From assembly GCA_039029315.1 (NCBI GenBank), contig JBCCGK010000035.1, positions 1-64,000 on the forward strand: 64,000 bases of DNA. The letters run 5' to 3'. The notes under the pieces were generated by a model. That model had not been told where the DNA came from. It saw only the letters and a program-made list of their open reading frames with translations, and ran no database searches. A program made the position numbers and the translations under genes. Source of the DNA: JBCCCJ01 sp039029315. GTDB lineage: Bacteria > Bacteroidota > Bacteroidia > J057. This document shows positions 26,136 to 34,402 of the stretch, one piece after another. How positions within the stretch are numbered: position 1 is the stretch's first letter; every line of letters begins with the position of its first letter.

Positions 26136-28214
26136 TCAATTCACGCCAGATCCAGCATCAATCATATATTCTGGATCAAGCAGATGAAGCTTCCCCTCTG
26201 CATCTTCCGCAAATAGGATCATTCCTTGTGAGACAACGCCCCGAATCTTTCTTGGAGCCAAATTGACAAGTACAGGGACTTGCTTCCCAACTAGTTCTTC
26301 AGGCTTGAAGAATTCCGCTACTCCAGAAACGATGGTTCGCTGATCAATGCCCGTATCTACTGTGAATTGCAGGAGCTTATTGGCTTTCTTGACTTTGGAA
26401 GCTTCCAGGATGGTTCCGATGCGGATGTCCATTTTCTGAAAATCATCAAAACTGATCTCTTCCTTGGCAGGGGGAAAGGACGGAGCCTCCTGATTGCCTG
26501 CCGCAGCCTGCGCCAATTTTTCCAACTGTTCTTCTACTGTTTCATCTTCGATTTTGGCAAAGAGGATTTTGTTTTCCTTCTCGGCATAAATGTGATGACC
26601 TGATGGAACCAAACTTGCCTCATTCAGGGAATCCCAATGAAATGCCTTGCCATCGAGCTGAAGCAGGTCAAAAATTTTGTCTGAAGAGGTTGGAATGAAA
26701 GCTTTGGCTAATACCCCTAACTTGGCAATGATCTGAGTGCAGACAAATAGGGTGGTCTTCACTGCATCCGGATCAGTCTTCCATTTTTTCCAGGGTTCTT
26801 CATCGGTCAGGTATTTGTTCCCAGCTCTGGCGACATTGATGAATTCTGCCAGGGCTTCACGGAAACGGAAGTGTTCCAGCCCATGTTCAACTTGGGCAAT
26901 ATGTCCATTGATCAGATTCAGCACTTCTTGTGCCTCTTTGTTCGCAGAGATGTCTCCCGGCTCTGGCACCACCCCCTCAAAATATTTCCTGCTCAGAACC
27001 ACGATGCGATTCACAAAATTCCCCAGTATCGCCACCAACTCATTGTTGTTTCTGGCTTGCCAGTCCTTCCAGGTGAAATCCGCATCCTTGTTCTCAGGCA
27101 AAATGCTGCACAGGGCATATCGTAGCACATCGATTTTGTCAGGAAACGCATCGAGATATTCATGCAACCACACTGCGTGATTGCGGGAAGTACTCATTTT
27201 GTCGCCTTCCAGATTCAGAAACTCATTGGCAGGGACATTTTCGGGGACCACATATTCCCCTGTGGCATGCAGGATGGTTGGGAAAATGATGCAATGAAAC
27301 ACAATATTGTCCTTGCCAATAAAATGAATCAGTCGTGTATCATCTGCCGGATCATCATGCTTCTTCCAATAAGGTTCCCATGCTTTGTTATGATCTTTGG
27401 CCCATTGTTTGGTGGCTGAAATATAGCCGATAGGCGCATCCAGCCAGACATACAATTTTTTGCCTTTGGCTTCAGGAAGGGGAACATCGATGCCCCAATC
27501 CAGATCACGTGTCATGGACCTGGGTTGAAGCCCTTCTTTGAGCCAGGAGCTGCATTGTCCATAAACATTGTTCTTCCAAAGGCCTTTTTTGCCTTCAAGT
27601 AACCATTCCTTGAGCCAGGGTACAGCTTCGTCCAATTTGAGATACCAGTGGGTGGTTTCTCGAAGGATGGGCGTTTTGCCGCTCAAAGTAGAAATGGGAT
27701 TGATCAGTTCGGTAGGACTGAGTGAGGAACCACAACTTTCGCATTGATCACCATAGGCATTCTCGAATCCGCATTTGGGACAGCTGCCTTTGATGTAGCG
27801 ATCTGCCAGAAATTGTTGATATTCCTCATCGAAGTACTGCTCATTTGTCTTTTCGGAAAAATGGCCTTTGTCATACAGGATCTTGAAGAACTCCTGAGAT
27901 GTCTCATGATGAATCTGCTCTGACGTCCTGTGATAGATGTCAAAGGAAATACCAAAGCGGGCAAATGTGTCTTTGTTGAGGGAATGATATTTATCAACAA
28001 TGGCTTGAGGTGTTGTGCCTTCCTTTTTTGCTCTCAGGGTAATGGCAGCCCCATGTTCATCACTTCCACAGATGTAGACAACATCGCGATTCCTCATGCG
28101 GAGATACCTGACATAGATATCCGCAGGAAGATAGGCACCAGCGATGTGGCCTATATGAAGAGGCCCATTGGCATAGGGCAAAGCTGAGGTTACAGTGTAC
28201 CGTTTGAAGTTCAT
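26136..28214 (-). CDS. metG: Methionine--tRNA ligase
   Basis: 692 residues from the ATG at 28214. It charges tRNA-Met in the cytoplasm. HIGH motif in PLHIGHIAG near residue 20; zinc-knuckle cysteines in CPKCGFENAYGDQCESCG; KMSKS variant GDKMSTSRNHAV; anticodon-binding helices; and a C-terminal EMAP/Trbp111-type tRNA-binding domain beginning at FDDFQKMDIRIGTIL and used for dimerisation. Length and domain order are normal for the long MetG form. The -7 box TATCTTTG (28221-28228) ends six bases before the ATG, so the message is probably leaderless or nearly so. Confidence 0.97.
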   Translation of the reverse strand: MNFKRYTVTSALPYANGPLHIGHIAGAYLPADIYVRYLRMRNRDVVYICGSDEHGAAITLRAKKEGTTPQAIVDKYHSLNKDTFARFGISFDIYHRTSEQIHHETSQEFFKILYDKGHFSEKTNEQYFDEEYQQFLADRYIKGSCPKCGFENAYGDQCESCGSSLSPTELINPISTLSGKTPILRETTHWYLKLDEAVPWLKEWLLEGKKGLWKNNVYGQCSSWLKEGLQPRSMTRDLDWGIDVPLPEAKGKKLYVWLDAPIGYISATKQWAKDHNKAWEPYWKKHDDPADDTRLIHFIGKDNIVFHCIIFPTILHATGEYVVPENVPANEFLNLEGDKMSTSRNHAVWLHEYLDAFPDKIDVLRYALCSILPENKDADFTWKDWQARNNNELVAILGNFVNRIVVLSRKYFEGVVPEPGDISANKEAQEVLNLINGHIAQVEHGLEHFRFREALAEFINVARAGNKYLTDEEPWKKWKTDPDAVKTTLFVCTQIIAKLGVLAKAFIPTSSDKIFDLLQLDGKAFHWDSLNEASLVPSGHHIYAEKENKILFAKIEDETVEEQLEKLAQAAAGNQEAPSFPPAKEEISFDDFQKMDIRIGTILEASKVKKANKLLQFTVDTGIDQRTIVSGVAEFFKPEELVGKQVPVLVNLAPRKIRGVVSQGMILFAEDAEGKLHLLDPEYMIDAGSGVN

Positions 28215-28220
28215 AGGTCG

Positions 28221-28228
28221 CAAAGATA
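28221..28228 (-). promoter_or_regulatory. Bacteroidota -7 promoter box of metG
   Basis: Minus-strand TATCTTTG, a perfect TAnnTTTG, six bases before the metG start codon. As with pheT, transcription should start at or next to the ATG. No convincing -33 box. Confidence 0.6.
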
Positions 28229-28252
28229 ATGGATTAGTTGATTAGTTGATCG

Positions 28253-28331
28253 GTTAATGAGTTGATTCGTGGACTGGTACTTGATTCATCAGAACTCGCT
28301 CAATAACTCATTCACGAATCCACCAATTAAC
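28253..28331. repeat. Gapped inverted repeat upstream of metG
   Basis: Arms of the form GTTAAT-N5-GATTCGTG at 28253-28271 and its exact complement at 28313-28331; the five spacer bases differ. The 79-bp unit is preceded by short tandem GATTAGTT copies (28232-28248). It lies in the 404-bp divergent gap between metG and the dioxygenase gene. It could be a small MITE relic or a binding site; no gene is seen here. Confidence 0.5.
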
Positions 28332-28349
28332 TACATTCAAATGAGGAGG

Positions 28350-28378
28350 ATAAAAGAAAAAGGGCCCTGATGGGCCCT
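28350..28378 (-). terminator. Orphan intrinsic terminator (minus strand)
   Basis: A perfect 7-bp stem (AGGGCCC / GGGCCCT, loop ATCA) is followed on the minus strand by TTTTTCTTTT, a textbook intrinsic terminator. No gene on the minus strand ends here: metG starts further on and the gene beyond runs the other way. It may end a small RNA starting near 28405, where a weak TTTG-N17-TATCTTTT promoter is seen, or attenuate a transcript entering metG. Confidence 0.5.
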
Positions 28379-28618
28379 GGTATCTAGCTTGGATTTTTGT
28401 TTGTCTTTTATCGGAAAAGATACAAACCACGAAAGGGCCAAATGCTACATTCGCATTCGGCGCATATAGGTTTTGGAGTTGACCGTAAAGATGGTGGTAT
28501 GTATTATATGATGTGTCATATCTGTTTTGCAATACGGGAGATTGAGAGTGGGGTTTCTTTTTTATTGAAAATTTGGCAGGTTTGGGGAATTTTATTTCCT
28601 CTATTTAACGGAGAGCTT

Positions 28619-29461
28619 ATGTATCTGAGCCAACAACAAATCCAGGATTATCGCAGCAATGGCTACCTAATTCTGCCTGATATGGTGGGAGCTGATGTTC
28701 GCAAGCAACTCATTGCGCAAGCCAACAATCTGGTTCACGATCTGCGAGAGGATTGGTTTGCTTCTGTTTTTTCGACCAAAAATCAGGAAGAAACCACGAA
28801 TGAGTATTTCCTGAGCTCTGGAGACAAAATTCGAGTCTTTATGGAAGAGGGGAATGCGGTAGAGGAATCATCTTTCCACCGAGTAAACAAACTGGGGCAT
28901 GCGCTTCATGATCTTGATCCTGTGTTTTCCGCATTTTCTCATGATGATCGTTTTGGAAGGATCGCAGAAGACATTGGGATCAAAGAACCAGGCCTGTTGC
29001 AGTCGATGTATATTTTCAAACAACCCAGAATAGGAGGGGAAGTGAATATGCATCAGGATGCGACATTTTTATACACGGAGCCTGTCAGTGTTGTGGGATT
29101 CTGGTTTGCGATGCAGGATGCTACCCTGGAAAATGGATGTATGTGGGCATTGCCAAGAGGTCATCGGCTTGGATTGAAATCCCGATTTGTACGAGAAGGC
29201 ATGACTACGAGATTTGAAGTATTGGATGAGACACCTGTTCCGGAAGAAGGATATGTGCCATTGGAAGTACCAGCAGGAACCCTGATCTTGCTACATGGGT
29301 TACTGCCGCATTACAGCAAAGCCAATCGATCAGAAAAAGCTCGTCAGGCTTATGCCCTGCATGTGATTGATCAGGCAACACACTATCCCTCTGACAATTG
29401 GCTACAGAGAGGAAAAGACATGAAATTGACAAGCTTTGCAAAGGGATTCACAAAAAAATAA
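28619..29461 (+). CDS. Phytanoyl-CoA dioxygenase (PhyH) family protein
   Basis: 280 residues from the ATG at 28619; the open frame goes back to 28397, but that part has no coding character and overlaps the terminator region. Fe(II)/2-oxoglutarate oxygenases of the PhyH family hydroxylate small organic substrates. The iron ligands are visible: MHQDATF (His-x-Asp) and the distal His in LLPHYSKANRS, followed by the Arg that binds 2-oxoglutarate. The N-terminal YRSNGYLILPDMVG is also typical. Substrate unknown. A purine-rich ACGGAGAG lies six bases before the ATG. sodA follows 60 bp later on the same strand. Confidence 0.88.
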   Translation: MYLSQQQIQDYRSNGYLILPDMVGADVRKQLIAQANNLVHDLREDWFASVFSTKNQEETTNEYFLSSGDKIRVFMEEGNAVEESSFHRVNKLGHALHDLDPVFSAFSHDDRFGRIAEDIGIKEPGLLQSMYIFKQPRIGGEVNMHQDATFLYTEPVSVVGFWFAMQDATLENGCMWALPRGHRLGLKSRFVREGMTTRFEVLDETPVPEEGYVPLEVPAGTLILLHGLLPHYSKANRSEKARQAYALHVIDQATHYPSDNWLQRGKDMKLTSFAKGFTKK

Positions 29462-29521
29462 ATTTTATAGTATATTCGTAGAATTCATTGGTTTATCCTG
29501 TCAACAAAACTCACAACAATT

Positions 29522-30124
29522 ATGGCATTTACTCTCCCTAATCTTCCGTACGCTCAAGACGCATTAGAGCCACATATTGATGCACGGACGATGGGTATTC
29601 ATCACGGAAAACATCACAACGGTTATACCAACAAACTCAACGCAGCTATAGAAGGAACAGCTTTGGCCAATCAATCTATTGAAGATATTCTGGCAGGTGT
29701 CTCAGGACATTCTACTGGTGTTCGCAACAATGGTGGTGGGTATTACAATCATTGCCTGTTTTGGGAAGTCATGAGTCCCAATGGAGGAGGAGAACCTACT
29801 GGTGCTTTGGCGGATGCAATCAATGCGGCTTTTGGATCATTTGAAGGATTTAAGGATGCTTTCTCTACGGCAGCCAAAACCCGATTTGGTTCAGGATGGG
29901 CCTGGTTGATCAAAAAGCATGACGGATCACTCGCTGTTACTTCTACCCCAAATCAAGACAATCCTTTGATGGACGTCGCTGACGATCAAGGGAGCCCTCT
30001 ACTAGGTCTTGATGTATGGGAACACGCATATTATTTGAATTATCAGAACCGACGTCCTGATTATGTATCGGCATTCTTCAATGTCGTCAATTGGGACAAG
30101 GTCGCCGAACTCTACGGCGCATAA
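29522..30124 (+). CDS. sodA: Superoxide dismutase (Fe/Mn)
   Basis: 200 residues, full length. Converts superoxide to peroxide and oxygen in the cytoplasm. Metal ligands: His in [12 protein letters not shown], His in NHCLFWEVM, Asp and His in [13 protein letters not shown]. The C-terminal [19 protein letters not shown] is diagnostic. The [13 protein letters not shown] segment and the Gly-rich active-site region are nearer to the Mn/cambialistic group, but the metal cannot be fixed by eye. TATATTCG (29471-29478) may be its -7 box. Two strong hairpins follow the stop. Confidence 0.96.
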   Translation: MAFTLPNLPYAQDALEPHIDARTMGIHHGKHHNGYTNKLNAAIEGTALANQSIEDILAGVSGHSTGVRNNGGGYYNHCLFWEVMSPNGGGEPTGALADAINAAFGSFEGFKDAFSTAAKTRFGSGWAWLIKKHDGSLAVTSTPNQDNPLMDVADDQGSPLLGLDVWEHAYYLNYQNRRPDYVSAFFNVVNWDKVAELYGA

Positions 30125-30157
30125 GAAGATCATAATCGTTTAGGCTTTATTATGAAG

Positions 30158-30186
30158 AAAGGGTTCCTCCGCGAGGAGGGCCCTTT
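30158..30186 (+). terminator. Terminator after sodA
   Basis: AAAGGG (30158-30163) pairs with CCCTTT (30181-30186) around an inner CCTCC-GCGA-GGAGG hairpin. It is 34 bp past the sodA stop. The T-stretch after it is short, but the A/T symmetry suggests it works in both directions for the convergent FG-GAP gene. Confidence 0.6.
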
Positions 30187-30207
30187 CGTATGTATTGGAG
30201 GCATGTG

Positions 30208-30242
30208 ATCATCAATATTCCTCGCCGTGGAGTATTGATGAT
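30208..30242. other. Second strong hairpin between convergent genes
   Basis: ATCATCAATATTCC (30208-30221) pairs with GGAGTATTGATGAT (30229-30242) with a single G-T wobble and a 7-base loop, followed by GTGGATTTCGTTTTT. It is probably a second terminator for sodA. Confidence 0.45.
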
Positions 30243-30379
30243 GTGGATTTCGTTTTTCTGGTGAAGATATAGGAGGAAAGAGCAAAATATAGTTAGCAGA
30301 ACTACAAAACAGACGATGTGTAACCTACTAGCATTTCTTCTTTTTCTCAAAAATCATCAGACTTAAAAACTTCTTCTTG

Positions 30380-32935
30380 CTACTGCACTACCAATTTTTG
30401 GATTCCTCTTCTTTTGCCATTGTCCAGTTGAACGAGATAATAGCCTTTATTCAAGGAAGAAATATCTAGAGAAAAAGTCTTTTCTCCAACAGGGAGGCGT
30501 TTTTGATTATGTTGTAACAGCCTACCACCTAAGTCAAATATACGGATCTGTATCCAATCATTTGCTTGTGGGTCTGAGGTATATCTGAGATGGATTTGAT
30601 TCTCCTGGGTGGGAGAGGGATAAATCACAAACTCAAAGCTTGCGGAGATGCCAGAGCCTTCGATTGAAGCGGCAATTCCGTCATTGAGGTATAGCTTGGA
30701 GATGGGAGCACTAGAACGATTCTCTCCCGTAATGAGGATATCTGAGTCATGGTCTCCATCGACATCAGCAAAGGCAATGGAACCATTCTCTACTCCCTCA
30801 AAGGGCGTGTCCATTACTTCAGAGAAATTGCCCATGCCATTATTGATGTATAGGATCGATCGGAGGATACCTGCATTGATCCCCGTGATGAGCACATCTG
30901 GGTGGTTGTCTCCATCGACATCAGAGAATGCAATAGAGCTGTTGCCAAGATTTTCGAAGGGAGTACCCATTGCTTCGGTGAAGTTGCCCATGCCATCGTT
31001 GGTGTATAACCTTGTTAAGGGAACAAATGCCGGATTCAGGCCTGTGATGAGTACATCTGGGTTGTTGTCTCCATTTACATCTGCAAAGGCGATGGACCCC
31101 CTCGCAACACTGACAAAGGGAGTTCCCATGACTTCAGTGAAGGTTCCTGCCCCGTCATTGGTGTATAGTTTTGATATGGGAGAAACGTCATTGAAGCCAG
31201 TAATCAGGACATCTTCATCATTATCTCCATCCACATCTGCAAAAGCAATAGAGCTGCTCGAAACCCCATCAAAAGGAGTACCCATTACCTCGGAGAAATT
31301 GCCCGCTCCATCGTTGGTGTACAGCTTCGATACGGAAGCAGATCCATCTCCTCCAGTGAGGAGCACATCTTGATCATTATCCCCGTCCACATCTGCAATG
31401 GCAATGGAGCCCGCTAAGACTCCGACAAAGGGAGTGTTTATCAATTCGATGAAATTCCCTGTCCCATCATTAGTGTATAGCTTGGAGATGGGACCTATGC
31501 CAATGGCAGAGCCGGTGATCAGGACATCCTGATCATTGTCCCCATCCACATCTGCAAAGGCAATGGAGCTAATACTCACACTGTCAAAGGGCGTGTTCAT
31601 CACTTCAGAGAAATTGCCCACTCCGTCATTGGTATAGAGTTTTGTGATTGAACTCAAGCCAGTTCTTCCTGAGACAAGCACATCCTGATCGTTGTCTCCA
31701 TCTATATCTGCAAAGGCGATAGAACCAGATTTAACTCCATCGAATGGACCTCTCACTTCGGTGAATGCCCCCATCCCATCGTTGGTGTACAGAGTAGCGA
31801 TTCGAAAAAAACCTGTCGTTCCTACAATGAGGGCATCCTGGTCATTGTCTCCATCTACATCCGCAAAGCCAATAGAACATCTGTCCACTCCAATAAAAGG
31901 TGTCCCCATCACTTCGGAAAAATTGCCACTTCCATCATTACTATACAGTTTGGACAGACGAAAAGACCCTGATTGGGGGTTCCCTGTGATGAGCACATCC
32001 TGATCATTGTCTCCATCCACATCCGAGAAGGCAATGGCGCTAAGATATACGCCCTCGATTGGGGAGGTGGGATTGATAGAAAAATTGCCACTCCCGTCAT
32101 TGGTGTACAGAAGTGCTATAGGCCCGCCTCCAAGTCCTATTCCTGTAAGAAGTAGATCCTGGTCATTATCTCCATCCAGATCAGCAAAAGCGATAGAACT
32201 TTCTTCCACACCAACAAAGGGGTTGCTAGAGCCAGGAACTTCGGTAAAGTTGCCCATACCATCGTTGGTATACAGCCTCGATACGGGACCAGCGCCGGCA
32301 TCTCCTGTGAGGAAGACATCTGGATCGTTGTCTCCATCTACATCCGCAAAGCCAATAGAACCTCTCTCCACTCCGACAAAAGGCGTCCCTATCATTTGGG
32401 AGAAATTGCCTATCCCGTCATTGGTGTAGAGGAATGTTACGAGTGGATCAGGACCACTTCCATTGGGACGTCCTGAGATCATCACATCGAGGTCATTGTC
32501 TCCATCCACATCTGCAAAGGCAATAGCGCTGTTTTGAACTCCATTAAAGGGTGTGTTCATGACTTCGGTGAACACACCACTCCCATCATTGGTGTACAAT
32601 TTTGCAAAGAAACTTCCTGTAATGAGGACATCCTGGTCATTGTCTCCATCTACATCTGCAAAAGCAATAGCGCCAGTCTCTACACCTTCAAAGGGGGTAT
32701 CCTTCACTTCGGAGAAATTGCCCAAGCCGTCATTGGTATACAGCCTTGAGATAGGAACAAAGCCGTTGTCCCCTGCGATGAGGACATCCTGATCATTGTC
32801 TCCATCGACATCGGCAAAGGCTATGGAAGCAGTCTCTACTCCAGCAAAAGGAGGTGTGGGGGGGAATTCACGGAAGCTTTGTGCTGACAGGAATGGACCG
32901 ATAGAGATAAGAAGAAAAAACAATTGTGATTTCAT
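30380..32935 (-). CDS. FG-GAP/VCBS repeat protein with T9SS sorting domain
   Basis: 851 residues from the ATG at 32935 (signal MKSQLFFLLISIGPFLSAQ). Fourteen consecutive units of about 55-59 residues follow. Each carries a calcium-binding loop of the form DVDGDNDQDVLITG and a second motif LYTNDGxGNFxEVxxTPF, so two seven-bladed propellers or one long array are possible. The last ~85 residues are a T9SS type A domain (FVIYPSPTQENQIHL, IFDLGGRLLQ, LNKGYYLVQL). Surface-exposed binding protein; ligand unknown. The repeats are also highly alike at DNA level, making the locus prone to copy-number change. Confidence 0.9.
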   Translation of the reverse strand: MKSQLFFLLISIGPFLSAQSFREFPPTPPFAGVETASIAFADVDGDNDQDVLIAGDNGFVPISRLYTNDGLGNFSEVKDTPFEGVETGAIAFADVDGDNDQDVLITGSFFAKLYTNDGSGVFTEVMNTPFNGVQNSAIAFADVDGDNDLDVMISGRPNGSGPDPLVTFLYTNDGIGNFSQMIGTPFVGVERGSIGFADVDGDNDPDVFLTGDAGAGPVSRLYTNDGMGNFTEVPGSSNPFVGVEESSIAFADLDGDNDQDLLLTGIGLGGGPIALLYTNDGSGNFSINPTSPIEGVYLSAIAFSDVDGDNDQDVLITGNPQSGSFRLSKLYSNDGSGNFSEVMGTPFIGVDRCSIGFADVDGDNDQDALIVGTTGFFRIATLYTNDGMGAFTEVRGPFDGVKSGSIAFADIDGDNDQDVLVSGRTGLSSITKLYTNDGVGNFSEVMNTPFDSVSISSIAFADVDGDNDQDVLITGSAIGIGPISKLYTNDGTGNFIELINTPFVGVLAGSIAIADVDGDNDQDVLLTGGDGSASVSKLYTNDGAGNFSEVMGTPFDGVSSSSIAFADVDGDNDEDVLITGFNDVSPISKLYTNDGAGTFTEVMGTPFVSVARGSIAFADVNGDNNPDVLITGLNPAFVPLTRLYTNDGMGNFTEAMGTPFENLGNSSIAFSDVDGDNHPDVLITGINAGILRSILYINNGMGNFSEVMDTPFEGVENGSIAFADVDGDHDSDILITGENRSSAPISKLYLNDGIAASIEGSGISASFEFVIYPSPTQENQIHLRYTSDPQANDWIQIRIFDLGGRLLQHNQKRLPVGEKTFSLDISSLNKGYYLVQLDNGKRRGIQKLVVQ

Positions 32936-33066
32936 TGAATAAAAATGATATGGGTAAACAAAAAAATATGCAATCACTCATTACAGTGATTGGCTAGTGA
33001 TCAAAAAGTAAGGATGGAAATTGTTCGAAATTTTTAAAAGTAAGCAATGAAGGTTGATATGATAAA

Positions 33067-33234
33067 ATGCCACCTAAATCATGCCCTCATTGCTCATCCC
33101 TCAAGGTAGTAAAAAATGGCTTTACTTACTATGGGAATCAGAACCATACATGTAAAAATGCAAGCGTCAATTTGTTGAACGCGGCCCTCGACCCCTCTTG
33201 GATATGGAAGAAACGGTAAGAATCAATGATCGTT
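33067..33234 (+). pseudogene. IS1-family transposase remnant (InsA-like zinc-finger part)
   Basis: Translation from 33067 gives MPPKSCPHCSSLKVVKNGF then GNQNHTCK, the CxxC zinc-binding opening of IS1 InsA. After CK the frame is lost, and the next frame reads CKRQFVERGPRPLLDMEETV, the family's continuation; one base has been deleted near 33157. The element ends abruptly at about 33234. Only about 55 codons are left; no insB, no terminal repeats. Confidence 0.75.
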
Positions 33235-33256
33235 CTGCGGTATATGGATCAGGTAT

Positions 33257-33385
33257 TTAATACTCCTCCGCCGCTTCCAGGATATAATACATCTTCTCTG
33301 CATCCCAATCATTCAGCCTGAAGGTGCCTTTGAAGCGCTTCCATTCAATCTGTTCGCTAATTGCGATTGGCTGTTTTGAACGCCA
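33257..33385 (-). pseudogene. Degenerate copy of the 3' end of the DUF3299-like gene
   Basis: On the minus strand this matches the last ~43 codons of the gene at 39029-39469, ending FRLNDWDAEKMYY..E.AEEY and a stop. It carries an in-frame stop (TAG where the intact gene has TAC) and a one-base shift, so it is dead. DNA similarity runs on about 25 bp past the stop, up to the IS1 remnant. The rest of the 32936-33445 gap holds nothing else that I recognise. Confidence 0.75.
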
Positions 33386-33445
33386 TTTATAGACCAAAAG
33401 GATTGACATATCTACCAATGGAATCAATCCAACTCTCCATACCTC

Positions 33446-34402
33446 CTACCAATAAAACTCCAGACTATCCAGGCTATATCCCCCCCAGACACCATATCCC
33501 CCCTGGATATTGTTATACACAGGAGAGGGTTCTGCATAAGGATTGTTGCTTGCATTTCTTTGCTTGACATACTCTTCGGTATAGCGATAAAAGGGTTCAT
33601 TGATGCAGGCAAGCTTGAGCGACCATCCTTGATAAAAATTGGCCAAAAATGCCATTCGGCTTGACGGGATGAAAAAGTCAAGTGTATGGATACTGTCTGT
33701 AAACCATTCGTCGGAGATATACTGGGCTTGTTGAAATATTGAATAAATATTGTTGCTATCCCTCTGAGCTAACCTCATATCAAACCTGATAGATGGATCT
33801 TCACTGTTCCACTCGATATTGGTTTTGGGCAGCTCAATGGTTTCTGCATAGACGAAAAAATAATTTCTCTGATGGATATCTGGATCTTTGAGTTGAAGAC
33901 TAAGTCTGGACATCAGCCTTCCCTGCGGATCGATAGATGCAGAATCTTCCCAGCTTGCATCAATGATGTTAGGAGAATGTGGCATGACCATCTGAGCAGT
34001 GATTGGCTCAAGCCCAGGAACCTCGACATGAATAATATATGTGTTTCCAGCTTTAGGCAAAGGTTCTCTTGTTTGATATCCTGCGAGAAAAGGGGGAGAG
34101 ATTTGAGGACTAAGAGAAGAGGTATAAGGGAGGTGAAAGGTGTCTGTATTGGCCAGTTCTATCCAAACGATGGCATCAGTTCTCTCCAATGGGCCTATAT
34201 CAGCAAAATAGCCTTCTGTCTGGCTGATGTACACTTCCCAGGGTCGATCTGCTTGTATGAGACCACTGACAACTGCCTGTGTAGAAAATTCAGGAGGGCT
34301 TATTGCAACGAATCGTTCACAAGCTTGCAGACAAAGGGAGGCTGCGACAATCGCTAGCATAATCCATTGTTGTAGGGGCACTTGTTTCCTTAAAATGTCC
34401 AT
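33446..34402 (-). CDS. DUF4249 lipoprotein
   Basis: 318 residues; lipobox at AASLCLQACE. DUF4249 proteins are periplasm-facing or surface lipoproteins that almost always accompany a TonB-dependent receptor, and this one overlaps the receptor gene by 13 bp. Typical features: AVVSGLIQADRPWEVYISQT near the start, LEPITAQMVMP in the middle and the C-terminal SPVYNNIQGGYGVWGGYSL. Its likely role is substrate capture for the receptor. The two genes are translationally coupled. Confidence 0.85.
   Translation of the reverse strand: MDILRKQVPLQQWIMLAIVAASLCLQACERFVAISPPEFSTQAVVSGLIQADRPWEVYISQTEGYFADIGPLERTDAIVWIELANTDTFHLPYTSSLSPQISPPFLAGYQTREPLPKAGNTYIIHVEVPGLEPITAQMVMPHSPNIIDASWEDSASIDPQGRLMSRLSLQLKDPDIHQRNYFFVYAETIELPKTNIEWNSEDPSIRFDMRLAQRDSNNIYSIFQQAQYISDEWFTDSIHTLDFFIPSSRMAFLANFYQGWSLKLACINEPFYRYTEEYVKQRNASNNPYAEPSPVYNNIQGGYGVWGGYSLDSLEFYW

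Noticed and set aside
28397..28618. 74-codon N-terminal extension of the phytanoyl-CoA dioxygenase gene
   Set aside because: The extra part shows no family similarity and lies just downstream of a terminator; the PhyH domain begins right after the ATG at 28619.
30640..32870. Regular ~171-bp repeats considered as a CRISPR or satellite
   Set aside because: The units are coding and keep the FG-GAP calcium loop in frame; unit length and lack of spacers exclude CRISPR.
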